Source of the DNA: Streptomyces sp. NBC_00654
GTDB taxonomy: Bacteria; Actinomycetota; Actinomycetes; Streptomycetales; Streptomycetaceae
Direction: 5' to 3'
Assembly: GCF_026341775.1 (NCBI RefSeq)
Contig: NZ_JAPEOB010000002.1
Span: 62,001-126,000, forward strand
Length of the DNA stretch: 64,000 nt
Shown here: positions 1 to 8,398 of the stretch, in pieces
How positions within the stretch are numbered: the first letter of the stretch is position 1
How the letters are laid out: each line of letters begins with the position of its first letter
Notes under the pieces: model-generated
The model's database searches: none
Seen by the model: the letters and a program-made list of their open reading frames with translations, nothing else
Told to the model about the DNA's origin: nothing
Program-made: the position numbers and the translations under genes

Positions 1-1479
1 CCGCGCCTGGACCCCGAGCTCCGCCAGATCCCGCACATGGCTGCGGAAGGTCTCCGGGGCGATGCGGTCGCCGGGTGCGTACTCATGGTTCTGGAAACCT
101 ACGCCGTCGATCGGTACGCCGCGTTCCTTGAGCCGCTTGACCAGATCGTAAAGGGCGTCCCACCGCTCGCCTTCCTCCTCGACCCCGTACTCGTTGACGA
201 ACAGCCGTGCCTTCGGATCGGCCCGGTGGGCGGCCCTGAAAGCCTCGTCGATGTACTTCTCGCCCATGGCCTCGAACCACGGGCTCTGCTCGGAGCGCAG
301 ACCGAGATCCCCGTTGGTGTAGCTTTTCTCGTCGTCGGACATGGGCTCATTGACCACGTCCCATTCCGCAACCTTCCCCTTGAAGTGACCGGCGACCACG
401 GCGATGTGCCGGAGCATGGTCCGGCGCACCTCCCCGGGATCGTCGTTCTCCCGCATCCAGTTGGGCAGAGCCTCGTGCCAGACGAGAGTGTGCGCATGCA
501 CCTTCATGTCGTTTGCGCGGGCGAAGCGTACGAGTAGGTCCGCGTCGCGGAAGTCATAGACGCCCCGGCGCGGGTGGAGGAACTGTGGCTTGAACGCGTT
601 CTCCGGAGTGAGCATGGAGAACTGGCTCCCCGCGAGCGCCCGGTAGCGGGAGTCGGTGAGCAGCGGGTTCTCGGCCAGGGCGGCGCCGACGTCGAACGGC
701 CGCCCCACGTCTGCGGCCCGCGCACGCAGCGAGTCGTCGGACTGCTCCTGGCGCAGCTGCGGCGCGTTGACCACGCGTAGCGAGTCACCGCTCTCGGCCC
801 GCGCGATCAGTTGCGTCAGACGCCATCCCTCGCGGCGCTCGTCTTCGCCCGCGTCCGCCTCCAGGCCGAACCAGACAGTGCCCTCGGCGAACACCCCCGG
901 GTCCTGCACGGTTCCCAGCCGCCGCCCGTCGGCTTTCACGCGGAAGGTGTCACCGATGCTCGATACGGCGAGCCTCACCGTCCCGGAGCAGCCGCAGTCG
1001 AAAACCTTGGAGGTGGCAGGCTCGTCGCCCTCGCCGTCCCATATCTGTACCTTCACTTGTCCGTCGGCGGTCACGCCGACGCGGAGTGAGGGCAGCTCCT
1101 GCCGCCACTCGTCGTAGATGACCGGTACCCGTCCGTACAGCCGCAGCCATGAGTCGCCGGCGTCGTCACCCACACCGGACATGCGCGCGGTGACGGTGAA
1201 GTCGCCATCGGACCTCAGATGCGGGCCGGCCAGGTTCAGCGGGGGATTGGGCTGGCCACCGGAGGAGTCCTGCTCCACGATGTGCCGATCCGATGCGCTG
1301 ACCCGCAGGACGTCGTTCCGCGCAGTGGTGCCCGGCATCTGCGTCCAGTCATGGTTCCGCAGCAGGTCTGTGTCGTTCCCGCCCTCCGGCCCTTCGCTCT
1401 GCCCCGTACACCCGGCCGCCACCGCCATGACGAGCACCACGGCGGTAAGCCGCTGCCACGTCCCCCCGCCAAGGTTCAC
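1..1479 (-). CDS. GH10 endo-1,4-beta-xylanase-like lipoprotein (partial)
   Basis: The product looks like an exported glycoside hydrolase family 10 enzyme that would cleave beta-1,4-xylan outside the cell. The GTG start follows a GGGAGGG ribosome site. Residues 1-24 form a lipoprotein signal ending in lipobox VAAGC (Cys24). Residues about 30-190 resemble a beta-sandwich carbohydrate-binding or family-16-like region that I cannot assign. The GH10 domain follows, with HAHTLVWHEALPNWM, WDVVNEP containing the likely acid/base Glu378, FVNEYG and GVGFQNHEY. The window ends just before the place where the nucleophile motif (usually TE[LM]D) should lie, so the nucleophile and the C-terminus are not visible. 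The family is clear; the substrate is inferred. Confidence 0.9.
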   Translation of the reverse strand, partial: MNLGGGTWQRLTAVVLVMAVAAGCTGQSEGPEGGNDTDLLRNHDWTQMPGTTARNDVLRVSASDRHIVEQDSSGGQPNPPLNLAGPHLRSDGDFTVTARMSGVGDDAGDSWLRLYGRVPVIYDEWRQELPSLRVGVTADGQVKVQIWDGEGDEPATSKVFDCGCSGTVRLAVSSIGDTFRVKADGRRLGTVQDPGVFAEGTVWFGLEADAGEDERREGWRLTQLIARAESGDSLRVVNAPQLRQEQSDDSLRARAADVGRPFDVGAALAENPLLTDSRYRALAGSQFSMLTPENAFKPQFLHPRRGVYDFRDADLLVRFARANDMKVHAHTLVWHEALPNWMRENDDPGEVRRTMLRHIAVVAGHFKGKVAEWDVVNEPMSDDEKSYTNGDLGLRSEQSPWFEAMGEKYIDEAFRAAHRADPKARLFVNEYGVEEEGERWDALYDLVKRLKERGVPIDGVGFQNHEYAPGDRIAPETFRSHVRDLAELGVQAR

Positions 1480-1500
1480 GATCCCTCCCGCTTTCTTGCC

Positions 1501-1519
1501 GAGACGTGATCAACGTCTC
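1501..1519. promoter_or_regulatory. Inverted repeat upstream of the xylanase gene
   Basis: A perfect 7-bp inverted repeat, GAGACGT and ACGTCTC around a GATCA centre, lies 22 bp upstream of the xylanase start. Position and symmetry fit an operator for a LacI- or ROK-type sugar repressor, but it does not match the cellobiose repressor palindrome I know from Streptomyces. Function is inference. Confidence 0.35.
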
Positions 1520-1568
1520 GAAACCGGACCATAGTTCATCACACATGAGGTACGGCGGCCTTGTGTGG

Positions 1569-1652
1569 CACGTCCCAGCTCGTGTGGCGGAGCGGGCCCG
1601 GGTCGTTCTGGCCTGCGCGGAAGGCGCGTCAAACACGCGTGTTGCTTCTCAC
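1569..1652 (+). pseudogene. IS630-family transposase N-terminal remnant
   Basis: An open stretch encodes ERARVVLACAEGASNTRVA, which matches the first helix-turn-helix region of Streptomyces IS630-type transposases. The match covers under 30 residues and then stops. The C-terminal catalytic half of a similar transposase is found on the same strand from about 2947, beyond the phosphotransferase gene, so both may come from one element that was opened. Confidence 0.5.
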
Positions 1653-1835
1653 TCCCAAGACAGCGAACCGCATCCCGAAACCGCCGCTGTCCGTGACAAC
1701 ACACCACTGTCGACCGTCTCTCACCACCACTGTCCCGAAACCGAGAAATCGCATCTGGTGCGACGGCAGTCGGGCGGCGGGCTGGGGGCGAAAAGAAATG
1801 TCAGAATCTGAGCAGTCTTGCCAAAATGTGGCGCT

Positions 1836-2630
1836 ATGGAGAACCCCTTGCGCCACAAGTACCCCCATCATGAGTGGACCCCTGTGACCGAAGGGGACTC
1901 GGGTGCCTTCGTCTTCCGCCTCACCGGACAGCAGAGCGACCTGTACGCGAAGATCGCGCCGCGCGCCCCGGAACACCCGGCTTTCGACCTGGCCGGCGAA
2001 GCTGATCGGCTCGAATGGCTGGCCCGTCACGGCATTCCGGTACCCCGCATCGCCGAGCGTGGCGGCAACGATGCCTTCGTTTGGACTGTCACCGAGGCTG
2101 TACCCGGTGTCTCGGCTGCCGAGGAGTGGCCAGAGCACCAACGCTTCGCCGTTGTCGAGGCCATGGCACGCCTCACCCGCGCTCTGCACGAACTGCCCGC
2201 GGACAGGTGCCCCTTCGACCGTTCGCTGTCCGTGGCGATTGCCGAGGCCCGTCGCAATCTGCGTGAGGGGCTCGTGGACCTCGATGACGTGGGCAAGGAG
2301 CGCAAAGGCTGGTCCGGTGCGCAACTCCTGGCCGAACTCGACCGCACTCAGCCGGAGACAGAGGACGTGGTCGTCTGCCACGGGGACCTCTGCCCGAACA
2401 ACGTCCTGCTCGATCCCGTGACGTGCGAGGTCACCGGAGTGATCGACGTGGGCCGCCTCGGCCTCGCTGACCGCCACGCCGACCTCGCCCTGACCGCCCG
2501 TGAGCTGGCGATCGACGAGGACCCCTGGTTCGGCCCCAAGTACACCGAGCAGTTCCTCGGGCTGTACGACGACCCCGGCATCGACAAGGACAAAATGGCC
2601 TTCTACCGGTTGCTCGACGAGTTCTTCTAA
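1836..2630 (+). CDS. aph(3'): Aminoglycoside 3'-phosphotransferase, APH(3')-V-like
   Basis: The 264-residue protein should transfer the gamma-phosphate of ATP to the 3'-hydroxyl of kanamycin/neomycin-type aminoglycosides in the cytoplasm. It has the ATP-anchoring Lys39 (LYAKI), catalytic loop HGDLCPNN (182-189, Asp184) and the metal-binding motif VIDVGRLGLADR (Asp204). From memory the whole length resembles the neomycin self-resistance enzyme of Streptomyces fradiae (APH(3')-V) closely, including the ends KYPHHEW and LLDEFF. The ATG at 1836 is chosen because that family starts MxxSTLRRKYP-like; an in-frame ATG at 1818 exists and neither has a good ribosome site. No aminoglycoside biosynthesis genes are nearby, so it may be acquired resistance. 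It sits between two IS630 pieces. Confidence 0.92.
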   Translation: MENPLRHKYPHHEWTPVTEGDSGAFVFRLTGQQSDLYAKIAPRAPEHPAFDLAGEADRLEWLARHGIPVPRIAERGGNDAFVWTVTEAVPGVSAAEEWPEHQRFAVVEAMARLTRALHELPADRCPFDRSLSVAIAEARRNLREGLVDLDDVGKERKGWSGAQLLAELDRTQPETEDVVVCHGDLCPNNVLLDPVTCEVTGVIDVGRLGLADRHADLALTARELAIDEDPWFGPKYTEQFLGLYDDPGIDKDKMAFYRLLDEFF

Positions 2631-2699
2631 CCGCATCGCGGACTGAGGGTGCCGGCCACACGCATCTCCCCCGTGGACACGCGTCGCCCAGTACACACC

Positions 2700-2940
2700 A
2701 CCTCCAAGGTGCGGACCGGCCGGGTACGCGCCACGGGCCAGTGCGGGGACGGGGGCAGGTGCGGGGACGGGGACGGGGGCGACTGGTGGAACCGGAGCAG
2801 GCGCAGCAGCCGCGGCCGGAGCAGGCACAGGTGGTGCGGCGGGCACGGCCACGGCCGCCGGAGCAGGCACAGATGCGGGCGCGGTGGGTACCGGCGCTTT
2901 GGCCGGAGCAGGCACGGGCCCCAGTGCGGGTGGTGCGGGG
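2700..2940. repeat. GC-rich low-complexity stretch
   Basis: The DNA between the phosphotransferase and the IS630 remnant is made of short imperfect repeats of the type GGGGACGGGGGC and GGAGCAGGCAC. Read on the minus strand it would give an Ala-Pro-Val-rich chain, but no start or ribosome site supports a gene. It probably grew by slippage. Confidence 0.6.
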
Positions 2941-2946
2941 TCGTGA

Positions 2947-3651
2947 GTGCGGAAGCTGTTGGTGCGTAACGGGTGGTCCTGCCAGGTCCCGGCCCGCAGA
3001 GCGATGGAGCGGGACGACGATGCGGTCGCGGGGGTGGGCCAAGGAGGTGCGGCCCCGCGCGGAAGGCTCGCGGCGGCGCGTGGAGCCTGGCTCGTCATCG
3101 AGGACGAAGCCGGCTTCTCCATGACGCCGCCGCACGCGAAGGCATGGGCCCCACGCGGCCGGACCCCGGCGGTCCGAGTCCGCGGACGTTCCCGCAGACG
3201 CATATCCATCGCCGCTCCGACCTGCTGCAGACCCGGACACCGGTCAAGGCTGATCCACCGGCCCCGCCGCGACGACGGCCGGCGTGACGGGCGCGGGAGC
3301 TTCTCCTGGCGCGACTACCGCGACCTGCTCATCGCCGCCCACCAGCAGCTCGGCGGCACGATCGTGCTCATCCGGGACAACCTCGACGTCCACAAGGCCG
3401 CCGGACTGCGGGAGCTCGCCGCATCCCGGGACCGGCTGACCATCTACTGCCTGCCGCCCTACGCACCCGACCCCAACCGCGTCGAAGGCATCCGGTCACT
3501 CCTACGGCGCGGATGGCTCTCCAACGTCGCCTTCAGCACCCCCGAACACCTCGTCCAGACCGTCCGGCGCGACCTGCGGCACATTCAGTACCGCAGCCAC
3601 CTCATAGACGGCTGCCTCACCGAGACCGGCCTGACCATCCGACCCACCTGA
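2947..3651 (+). pseudogene. IS630-family transposase, C-terminal half
   Basis: The open frame carries the catalytic DDE domain of an IS630/Tc1-type transposase: VIEDEAGFSM (first Asp), VLIRDNLDVH (second Asp) and YAPDPNRVEGI (Glu), ending LTETGLTIRPT. Family members are about 350 residues and need an N-terminal helix-turn-helix part, which is absent here, so the gene is broken. Some residues usually conserved (DNLNVH, DLNPVEG) are changed. A second decayed copy lies on the opposite strand at 9816-10086. Confidence 0.85.
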
Positions 3652-3689
3652 TCAGCAGCACCACATCCCGAGTTCAACCTCAGTAGGTA
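3645..3689 (+). repeat. IS630 right end, copy 1
   Basis: The end of the transposase and the following bases (TGATCAGCAGCACCACATCC and then GAGTTCAACCTC) recur almost unchanged in reverse orientation at 9788-9829. This marks the right end of the same IS630 type and gives an inverted pair about 6.1 kb apart. Confidence 0.75.
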
Positions 3690-3740
3690 AACACCATCGC
3701 GCCCGCTCATCGGCATGAGCGGAGCCGATAGGGAGGGTTC

Positions 3741-4166
3741 GTGTTTGACTTCGTAGACTTCCTGGCCACCGGAGCAGTCGGTGCCGCTTTCAATTCCGAC
3801 GAGGCCGAGGTGAGGAAGGCAGCGGTGGCCTTGGGGCTGACAACCGTACGGCAGGAGATAGACCCCAGTTACGACTCGTTTGGGCTCTTCGCCGGCGGAG
3901 TGGAGTTCCTGTTCGAAGATGCTGAACTGATGTGCGTGCAGTTCGAGGTTGAGCGCACCGGCCCGCTCGATCTGTCAGGTTCCAGGATCGACCAGTCCAC
4001 CACGCTTGAGGAGTTCACCCGCGCCCTCGACCAAGTGGGCATTGGATGGTCCTCCGGCCTCTTGCACACGGGTGAGACCGTCGTCACAACCACAGGTTGG
4101 GTGCACTGCTACTTCACCGCCGACGAGCCTCACTGCTTCGTGACCGCAATCTCCGCCGTTACCTAA
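3741..4166 (+). CDS. Small acidic hypothetical protein, immunity-like
   Basis: I do not recognise this 141-residue protein. It is acidic, lacks a signal peptide or membrane segment, and has alternating hydrophobic strands (FGLFAGGVEFLFEDAELMCVQFEVE), a composition common in immunity proteins of contact-dependent toxins; that comparison is only suggestive. The GTG start follows GGGAGGG. No toxin gene is adjacent, and it lies just behind an IS630 end. Confidence 0.65.
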   Translation: MFDFVDFLATGAVGAAFNSDEAEVRKAAVALGLTTVRQEIDPSYDSFGLFAGGVEFLFEDAELMCVQFEVERTGPLDLSGSRIDQSTTLEEFTRALDQVGIGWSSGLLHTGETVVTTTGWVHCYFTADEPHCFVTAISAVT

Positions 4167-4350
4167 TACTCCCGCCGGACTTCTTCATTAGTACTGGTCA
4201 GCGGCTTGGGTGTAGGGAGTGTAGCGGGCTCGAACGGGGCAGGGCAGTCTTTGTCGGGCTGTGCCACGAACATGTGGCCGCGCTGCTTGTACTGGCAACG
4301 TCTCGGGCAGCCCGCCGGCATGGCTGATGTACCAAAGAACGTGAGGAAGA

Positions 4351-4518
4351 GGGATTCGACGATCTTCTCTTCCGTGGGTCCCTGGGCTTGGCGGGCCGCA
4401 AGAACAGCTGGCAGCTCGCCGAGTACGCGGGCCATACGCCCCCTGACAGGCTGTAGCACCCGTTCTCCCGAAACCGCTGGGAGGCCGACGAGCTCAGCGA
4501 CGACCTGCACGCACCCAG
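4351..4518 (+). pseudogene. IS701-like transposase N-terminal remnant
   Basis: One frame reads GLAGRKNSWQLAEYAGHTPP, then a TAG, then NRWEADELSDDLHAP and a TGA. This matches the N-terminal region of IS701-type DDE transposases (usual form ERKNGWQLAEYAG...DADxVRDDLR). Nothing of the catalytic domain remains. It abuts a helicase fragment. Confidence 0.6.
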
Positions 4519-4539
4519 CGCGCGGTGAAGGGGGTAAGC

Positions 4540-4767
4540 GGGCTGTCGGCGCCCTTCCGGCGGGGGGCGCGGCCCTTGCGCAGTACCTCCAGCGCGAAGG
4601 ACACGAGCGTCCTGTCCCGAGGAAGCACGAAGAGCCGGTCGAGGTCGACGGCCAGGAGCACTCCGTGAAACTCGGTGTGTCCATCAGCAACACCAAAAGC
4701 CGACGCGACAAGCTCACCCCCGAACAACTCCAGGCCCTCACCGATCTCGGCATGGAATGGGCGTGGC
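4540..4767 (+). pseudogene. Helicase-associated-domain protein, C-terminal fragment
   Basis: The frame encodes the last helicase-associated (HA) repeat found at the C-terminus of large Streptomyces DEAD-box proteins: LAQYLQREGHERPVPRKHEE, LGVSISNTKSRRDKL and LQALTDLGMEWA. The upstream helicase body is missing. Other copies of this C-terminus end with a stop right after GMEWA (as at 42519), whereas here the stop has become TGG. Further fragments of the same family are at 42414-42521 and 44990-45194. Confidence 0.7.
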
Positions 4768-4825
4768 ACCGGCTATGGCCGGTCGTTGAACCCACCGTGT
4801 CGCCCGGGGTCTCGTGCTGTCGGCG
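4758..4825 (+). other. Two-hairpin motif, copy 1 (putative structured element)
   Basis: Behind the helicase fragment lies CACCGGC-TATG-GCCGGTCG followed by TTGAACC, then a conserved loop GGGTCTCGTGCTGT at 4808-4821 between CCCG and CGGC. Two longer copies of the same arrangement occur at 42516 and 42780. In this copy the second stem is only about 3 bp, so it may be decayed. Confidence 0.35.
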
Positions 4826-4834
4826 GCGCCGGCA

Positions 4835-5020
4835 TCACCGGGCGCAGTCCGGGGTGTCCGGGAGGTTCAGGCGGCCGAGTCTTTCCAGCAGGTGGGCGAC
4901 GTGATCGGGCTCCGGGGCGTCCCTCACCGCTGCGGCCGCGGTGAGGATGTCCTGCCGGATTTCCACCGGCACCACCCACCCGTCGAGCGGACCGCCATGC
5001 AACTCGACCTCGGCCGTCAT
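4835..5020 (-). CDS. Small hypothetical protein with HGGPLDG motif
   Basis: The 61-residue product begins MTAEVELHGGPLDGWVVPVE. An ELxGGPxDG start is common in short actinobacterial and phage proteins of unknown role. The ATG at 5020 is preceded by GGTGGGGTGGTGGAC; an in-frame GTG lies four codons upstream. No transmembrane segment is visible. Function unknown. Confidence 0.55.
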   Translation of the reverse strand: MTAEVELHGGPLDGWVVPVEIRQDILTAAAAVRDAPEPDHVAHLLERLGRLNLPDTPDCAR

Positions 5021-5220
5021 GTCGTCCACCACCCCACCGTACGAAGCAGACACCCCCACAGGTGAGCAATCCAGCCAGGAAGCAGGCGCGGAGCAACCCG
5101 ACGCCCCTGGAGTGCCGCCGCTCCCGGAAACCCACCACACCACCGGTGTGCCGCACAGGGCCTCGGCTTGATAGAACCGAATCGCTGCGCTGGCGTGGTG
5201 TGCTGAGATCGAATACAGGC

Positions 5221-6005
5221 ATGCCTCCCACGCCTGCCCGCCACCCACGGCTACGCCCTACCACTCGTCTCACTGCCCGTACCTCCGTCGGCCTGGGAGC
5301 AGGCTCCACCCGGCCACCAGACACTCCCGCTGCCCCTGCTGCTGCCCCGGAGGGTTTGGACTGGGCGCGGCGGATCGAGTTGTTCACCGTGGTGGTCGCG
5401 GCTGTCGTGGCGGTGGTGGGTCTCTGGTACTCGAACGTTCAGACCAGACAGGCCAATAAGCAGGCCCAGCAGGCCACCGCTCAGGCGCGGGATGACCGGG
5501 CGCTGGCCAAGGAGGGGCAGATCACCGACCGGTACACGGCGGCGGTGGGAAACCTCGGTGAGGACAAGGTGGACGTACGGCTGGGCGGCATCTACGCCCT
5601 GCAGCGGATCATGCAGGACTCCCACCGCGACCAGCCCACCATCGCCAACGTCCTCACCACCTACATCCGCACCCACACAGCCAAATCCCCAGCGAAGAGC
5701 CAGGACGTCCCGGCCGACGTCCACGCCGCCCTGACGTCCTCGCCACCCGCGACACAAACTGGGGCGGCAGCTTTCTCCTGGATCTCCGCGGCGCCCAGCT
5801 CCCCAACATCAACCTCGCACCCACACCCGGATTCGCGCCGACTCCGCCTGGTGAACGTCTGGGTGGTGCAGCTCTGCGTGGTGCAGACCTGCGTGGCGCG
5901 GACCTGACCGGTGCGAACCTGCGCGACGCATGGAACTTGACGAAGGAGCAGATTGACTCAGCACTTACTGACGGTAAGACACGGCTGCCAGCCCCGCTCC
6001 GGTAA
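5221..6005 (+). pseudogene. Membrane-anchored pentapeptide-repeat protein, frameshifted
   Basis: The N-terminal part has one membrane segment (LFTVVVAAVVAVVGLWYS) followed by a soluble region with QITDRYTAAVGNLGEDKVDV and LGGIYALQRIMQDS, a pattern I know from Streptomyces pentapeptide-repeat proteins. At about 5740 the frame breaks: reading continues correctly one base over as LATRDTNWGGSFLLDLRGAQ, then ALRGADLRGADLTGANL (the pentapeptide repeats) to a TAA at 6003. A single missing G in CTGACGTCC explains it. It is either a recent pseudogene or a sequencing error, because the rest is well kept. Confidence 0.75.
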
Positions 6006-6126
6006 CCCCCTGGCGGCTTCCCGCCCGCATTAGAGCGCGGCTTCACCGGTCGCGGAGGCCGGGTGAGACAGAACTGTCCGGCACTCTGGTGCGGACCGGT
6101 CGCCCACTCCCCGGCGTTGTCGCTGG

Positions 6127-6754
6127 TCAGCCGCCGGACAGCCCTGGACAGCCGCGCTTTGTCCGCGTGCAGTCGCTGGGGCTTGAGGTGCCGACCGCGG
6201 TGGGGGTCGTGTCGCGTTTGGTGTGGCCGGCGACCATGGGCTTCAGGGCGAGGCTGTCGTGGACGTTCGCGGCGGAGACGCCGACGACCAGGGGCAGTCC
6301 GTTCGCGTCCGACAGGACGTGCATCCCGGAACCCGGCTCACCCCGGTCCACAGCGCTCGGACCTGTGTGTTCGCCCCCTTTTCAGCCCGCACGTGCGCGG
6401 AGCCCAGCACGACGCGCGAGACGTCGATGACGCCGGCGTCGTCGAGGCGGTGCACCACCGCTTCATGGAGGCGGCCCCGGACACCGGCCCTCGACCAGAT
6501 CATGAAGCGACGGTGCACCGTCGACTTCGACACCCCGAAACACGGCGTGTCGACTTCGACACCCCGAAACACGGCGGCAAAGCCCGCCAAGAACACCCGC
6601 TGACCAGCACATAGACGATCGCCGCGAACAACGTCTCATCAGGCGTGTCCTGCGTCCCACCGCCCTGCGGCCGCACCCCCGACGGCGGGATCAGAGGCCT
6701 CGCGATCTCCCACAGCCCGTCCGGAACAATCCAACTCCACGTCCCCTGCCCCAC
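6127..6754 (-). pseudogene. IS5-family transposase, broken by a 29-bp duplication
   Basis: Pieces in different minus-strand frames make an IS5-group transposase: WIVPDGLWEIARPLIPP, then ETLFAAIVYVLVSGCSWRAL, then FGVSKSTVHRRFMIWSRAGV, LGSAHVRAEKG and MHVLSDANGLPLVVGVSAAN. A 29-bp tandem duplication (6520-6577) lies exactly at the FGVSKST codons and shifts the frame, and more shifts follow near 6390. The C-terminal end of the catalytic domain is missing. Confidence 0.8.
6520..6577. repeat. 29-bp direct tandem duplication
   Basis: Two abutting copies, 6520-6548 and 6549-6577, begin GTCGACTTCGACACCCCGAA and differ only in the last base. Because 29 is not a multiple of three, the duplication alone inactivates the transposase in which it lies. 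Confidence 0.9.
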
Positions 6755-6929
6755 GTTGGACAGTGCTACCCAGCCTCATCACATAGGACACCGTCCTATC
6801 TGCACCAGGGCATCACGTTCAATCGAGCGGCGCGCTCGGGCAGTTCTCAGCGCCAACGTGCACAGACACCGACACAGCCCGACTCACTCGCACGAATCAA
6901 CATCTAGCGCTGGTGGCTTGGTCACCCCG

Positions 6930-8129
6930 TCAGCGGCGCGGGGCCCATGGGTCGTCGTGCTCCTCAGGATCGGTCTGGTCTGGGTGAAGCATCTTTCGGA
7001 CGCAGTGCCGCAGTCCCGTTTCGCCGGATCCGCTGGCAGCAGCCATCCAGGGCAAGGCGCCCATGGCCTGGGCGCGCTCATTGGTGGCGAGGTCGTCGAC
7101 AGCGGCGCGCAGGTCTTCGGGGACGGGTTCGTCGGTGAGGCAGAGCCAGCCGATCGCGGCGGCCAGCCGGACCTTGGGTGGCTGTGTCCGCTGCCGCCAC
7201 TTCTCTCGGATCCATGCGGTGGTCGGCGAGTGGGGGTGAGTGCGTGTGGCTTCGGCGGTGGCGAGGACCAAGGCGGCTCTGACGATCGGGTCCCGCTCGA
7301 CGGCAAACCGGGCACGGAAGGAGGAACGGACCGCGCGGTCGGGGTCTGCGGCGGTGGCCAGTGTGTAGGCGGCGTCGATGCGTATCGACGGGTCGGAATC
7401 GCTGAGAAGGGGCTGCAGGAGAGCGATGTCGGCGGTGATCGCTGCCCGGGCGGCGGCGACCGACCAGCCAGCAGGGTAGCCGGTCACCTCGACGCCATAG
7501 TCGTCGTACAGATCTCCGTCCTGGGCGTCGGCGCGGTGGAGCAACAGTTCATTGCGGGAGGCAACACCGAAGTAGCGGGCGCGGGCCGGGGAGGAGACCT
7601 CGGCGAGCGCGTCGGCACGGTAGGGGTGGCGGGTGTCGGCGGCGATGCGGATCAGGAACGGTACGGCGAGAACGGCGGCGGCCCGCATGTCGTTGGCGCA
7701 CATGCCGTCCACAACGCCCGTTCCGGTGCGAACAGGCGAGTCCTTGGTGTGCAGCAGGTGAATGGCCTCCCTGACATGTTCCCCCCGGGGGAAGCGCTCC
7801 CAGGGGACTTGGTCGAGCAAGAATCCGTTTTTGGCCTCGGGCCGGATGGCGGCCACCGCTGCTCGAACGTCGAATGGCCCGCCTGCGAACGAGGACAGTT
7901 CTGCCCCGTCCGCCAACGCCCGGCACATCGCGAACGTCGGATCGGTCCGCCATTCGCCCACGTCACACCCCACCGCCGAGTCCAATCGGAGCCGATCATG
8001 CTTCCACAGAAAGCAATTGAGTGCATCAGCGCGCCGCGGCGAACCAGTACGGCGAGGACCCCACGACCGGATCCGCGCCCACCCGGTCACAGCATCCCGA
8101 GCTCCGTGTCCGGCCGGCAGCGCGTACAC
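6930..8129 (-). CDS. HEAT-like repeat protein of unknown role
   Basis: The protein (up to 399 residues) is alpha-helical and Ala/Arg-rich, with repeats of the form AAARAAITADIALLQPLLSD and SIRIDAAYTLATAADPD that fit HEAT-like scaffolds. No catalytic motif or signal peptide is seen. The N-terminus is uncertain: the longest frame runs 43 bp into the upstream DUF6233 gene, and a GTG at the VGCDVGEW codons would be a reasonable later start. Function unknown; such repeats usually bind proteins. Confidence 0.6.
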   Translation of the reverse strand: MYALPAGHGARDAVTGWARIRSWGPRRTGSPRRADALNCFLWKHDRLRLDSAVGCDVGEWRTDPTFAMCRALADGAELSSFAGGPFDVRAAVAAIRPEAKNGFLLDQVPWERFPRGEHVREAIHLLHTKDSPVRTGTGVVDGMCANDMRAAAVLAVPFLIRIAADTRHPYRADALAEVSSPARARYFGVASRNELLLHRADAQDGDLYDDYGVEVTGYPAGWSVAAARAAITADIALLQPLLSDSDPSIRIDAAYTLATAADPDRAVRSSFRARFAVERDPIVRAALVLATAEATRTHPHSPTTAWIREKWRQRTQPPKVRLAAAIGWLCLTDEPVPEDLRAAVDDLATNERAQAMGALPWMAAASGSGETGLRHCVRKMLHPDQTDPEEHDDPWAPRR

Positions 8130-8380
8130 GCCCGGACCCCGTCCGCGAGCGCACCCCGCGCCTCCTCCCGGCTGATCACCTTCAGCCGCTTCCCCGCCGC
8201 AGAACGCCCACCGACATGGATCTCCATCGCCGGAGCACCGACACCGATCCCGTGCTCCATCACCCAGTCCGGCGCAGGCAGGCGCACTCGCTCACCCTGC
8301 CGCCGCTCCCACTCGCGCTGCTCAGCGGCCGCGACGGCCTCATCGGTCCGGGCAACCCACATGGCATGCCAGGACCGCAT
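8087..8380 (-). CDS. DUF6233-family protein, N-terminally short
   Basis: The 97-residue protein contains the DUF6233 signature: RTDEAVAAAEQREWERRQGE, LPAPDWVMEHGIG, IHVGG and the conserved Cys pair in ADGVRACTRCRPDTELG. Members of this Streptomyces family usually carry 20-30 more residues at the front, so this copy may have lost its start when the integrase fragment immediately upstream arrived. Function of the family is unknown. Confidence 0.65.
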   Translation of the reverse strand: MRSWHAMWVARTDEAVAAAEQREWERRQGERVRLPAPDWVMEHGIGVGAPAMEIHVGGRSAAGKRLKVISREEARGALADGVRACTRCRPDTELGML

Positions 8381-8398
8381 TCTGTGGAATCAGATTTG

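Noticed and set aside
1629..3209. A 526-codon minus-strand frame with an Ala-Pro-Val-rich middle
   Set aside because: It is antisense to the phosphotransferase and the IS630 remnant; the Pro-rich part comes from the low-complexity DNA and there is no ribosome site.
6783..6799. ATAGGAC-ACC-GTCCTAT palindrome
   Set aside because: It lies just outside an IS5 remnant and is probably part of the element end; too short to call an operator.
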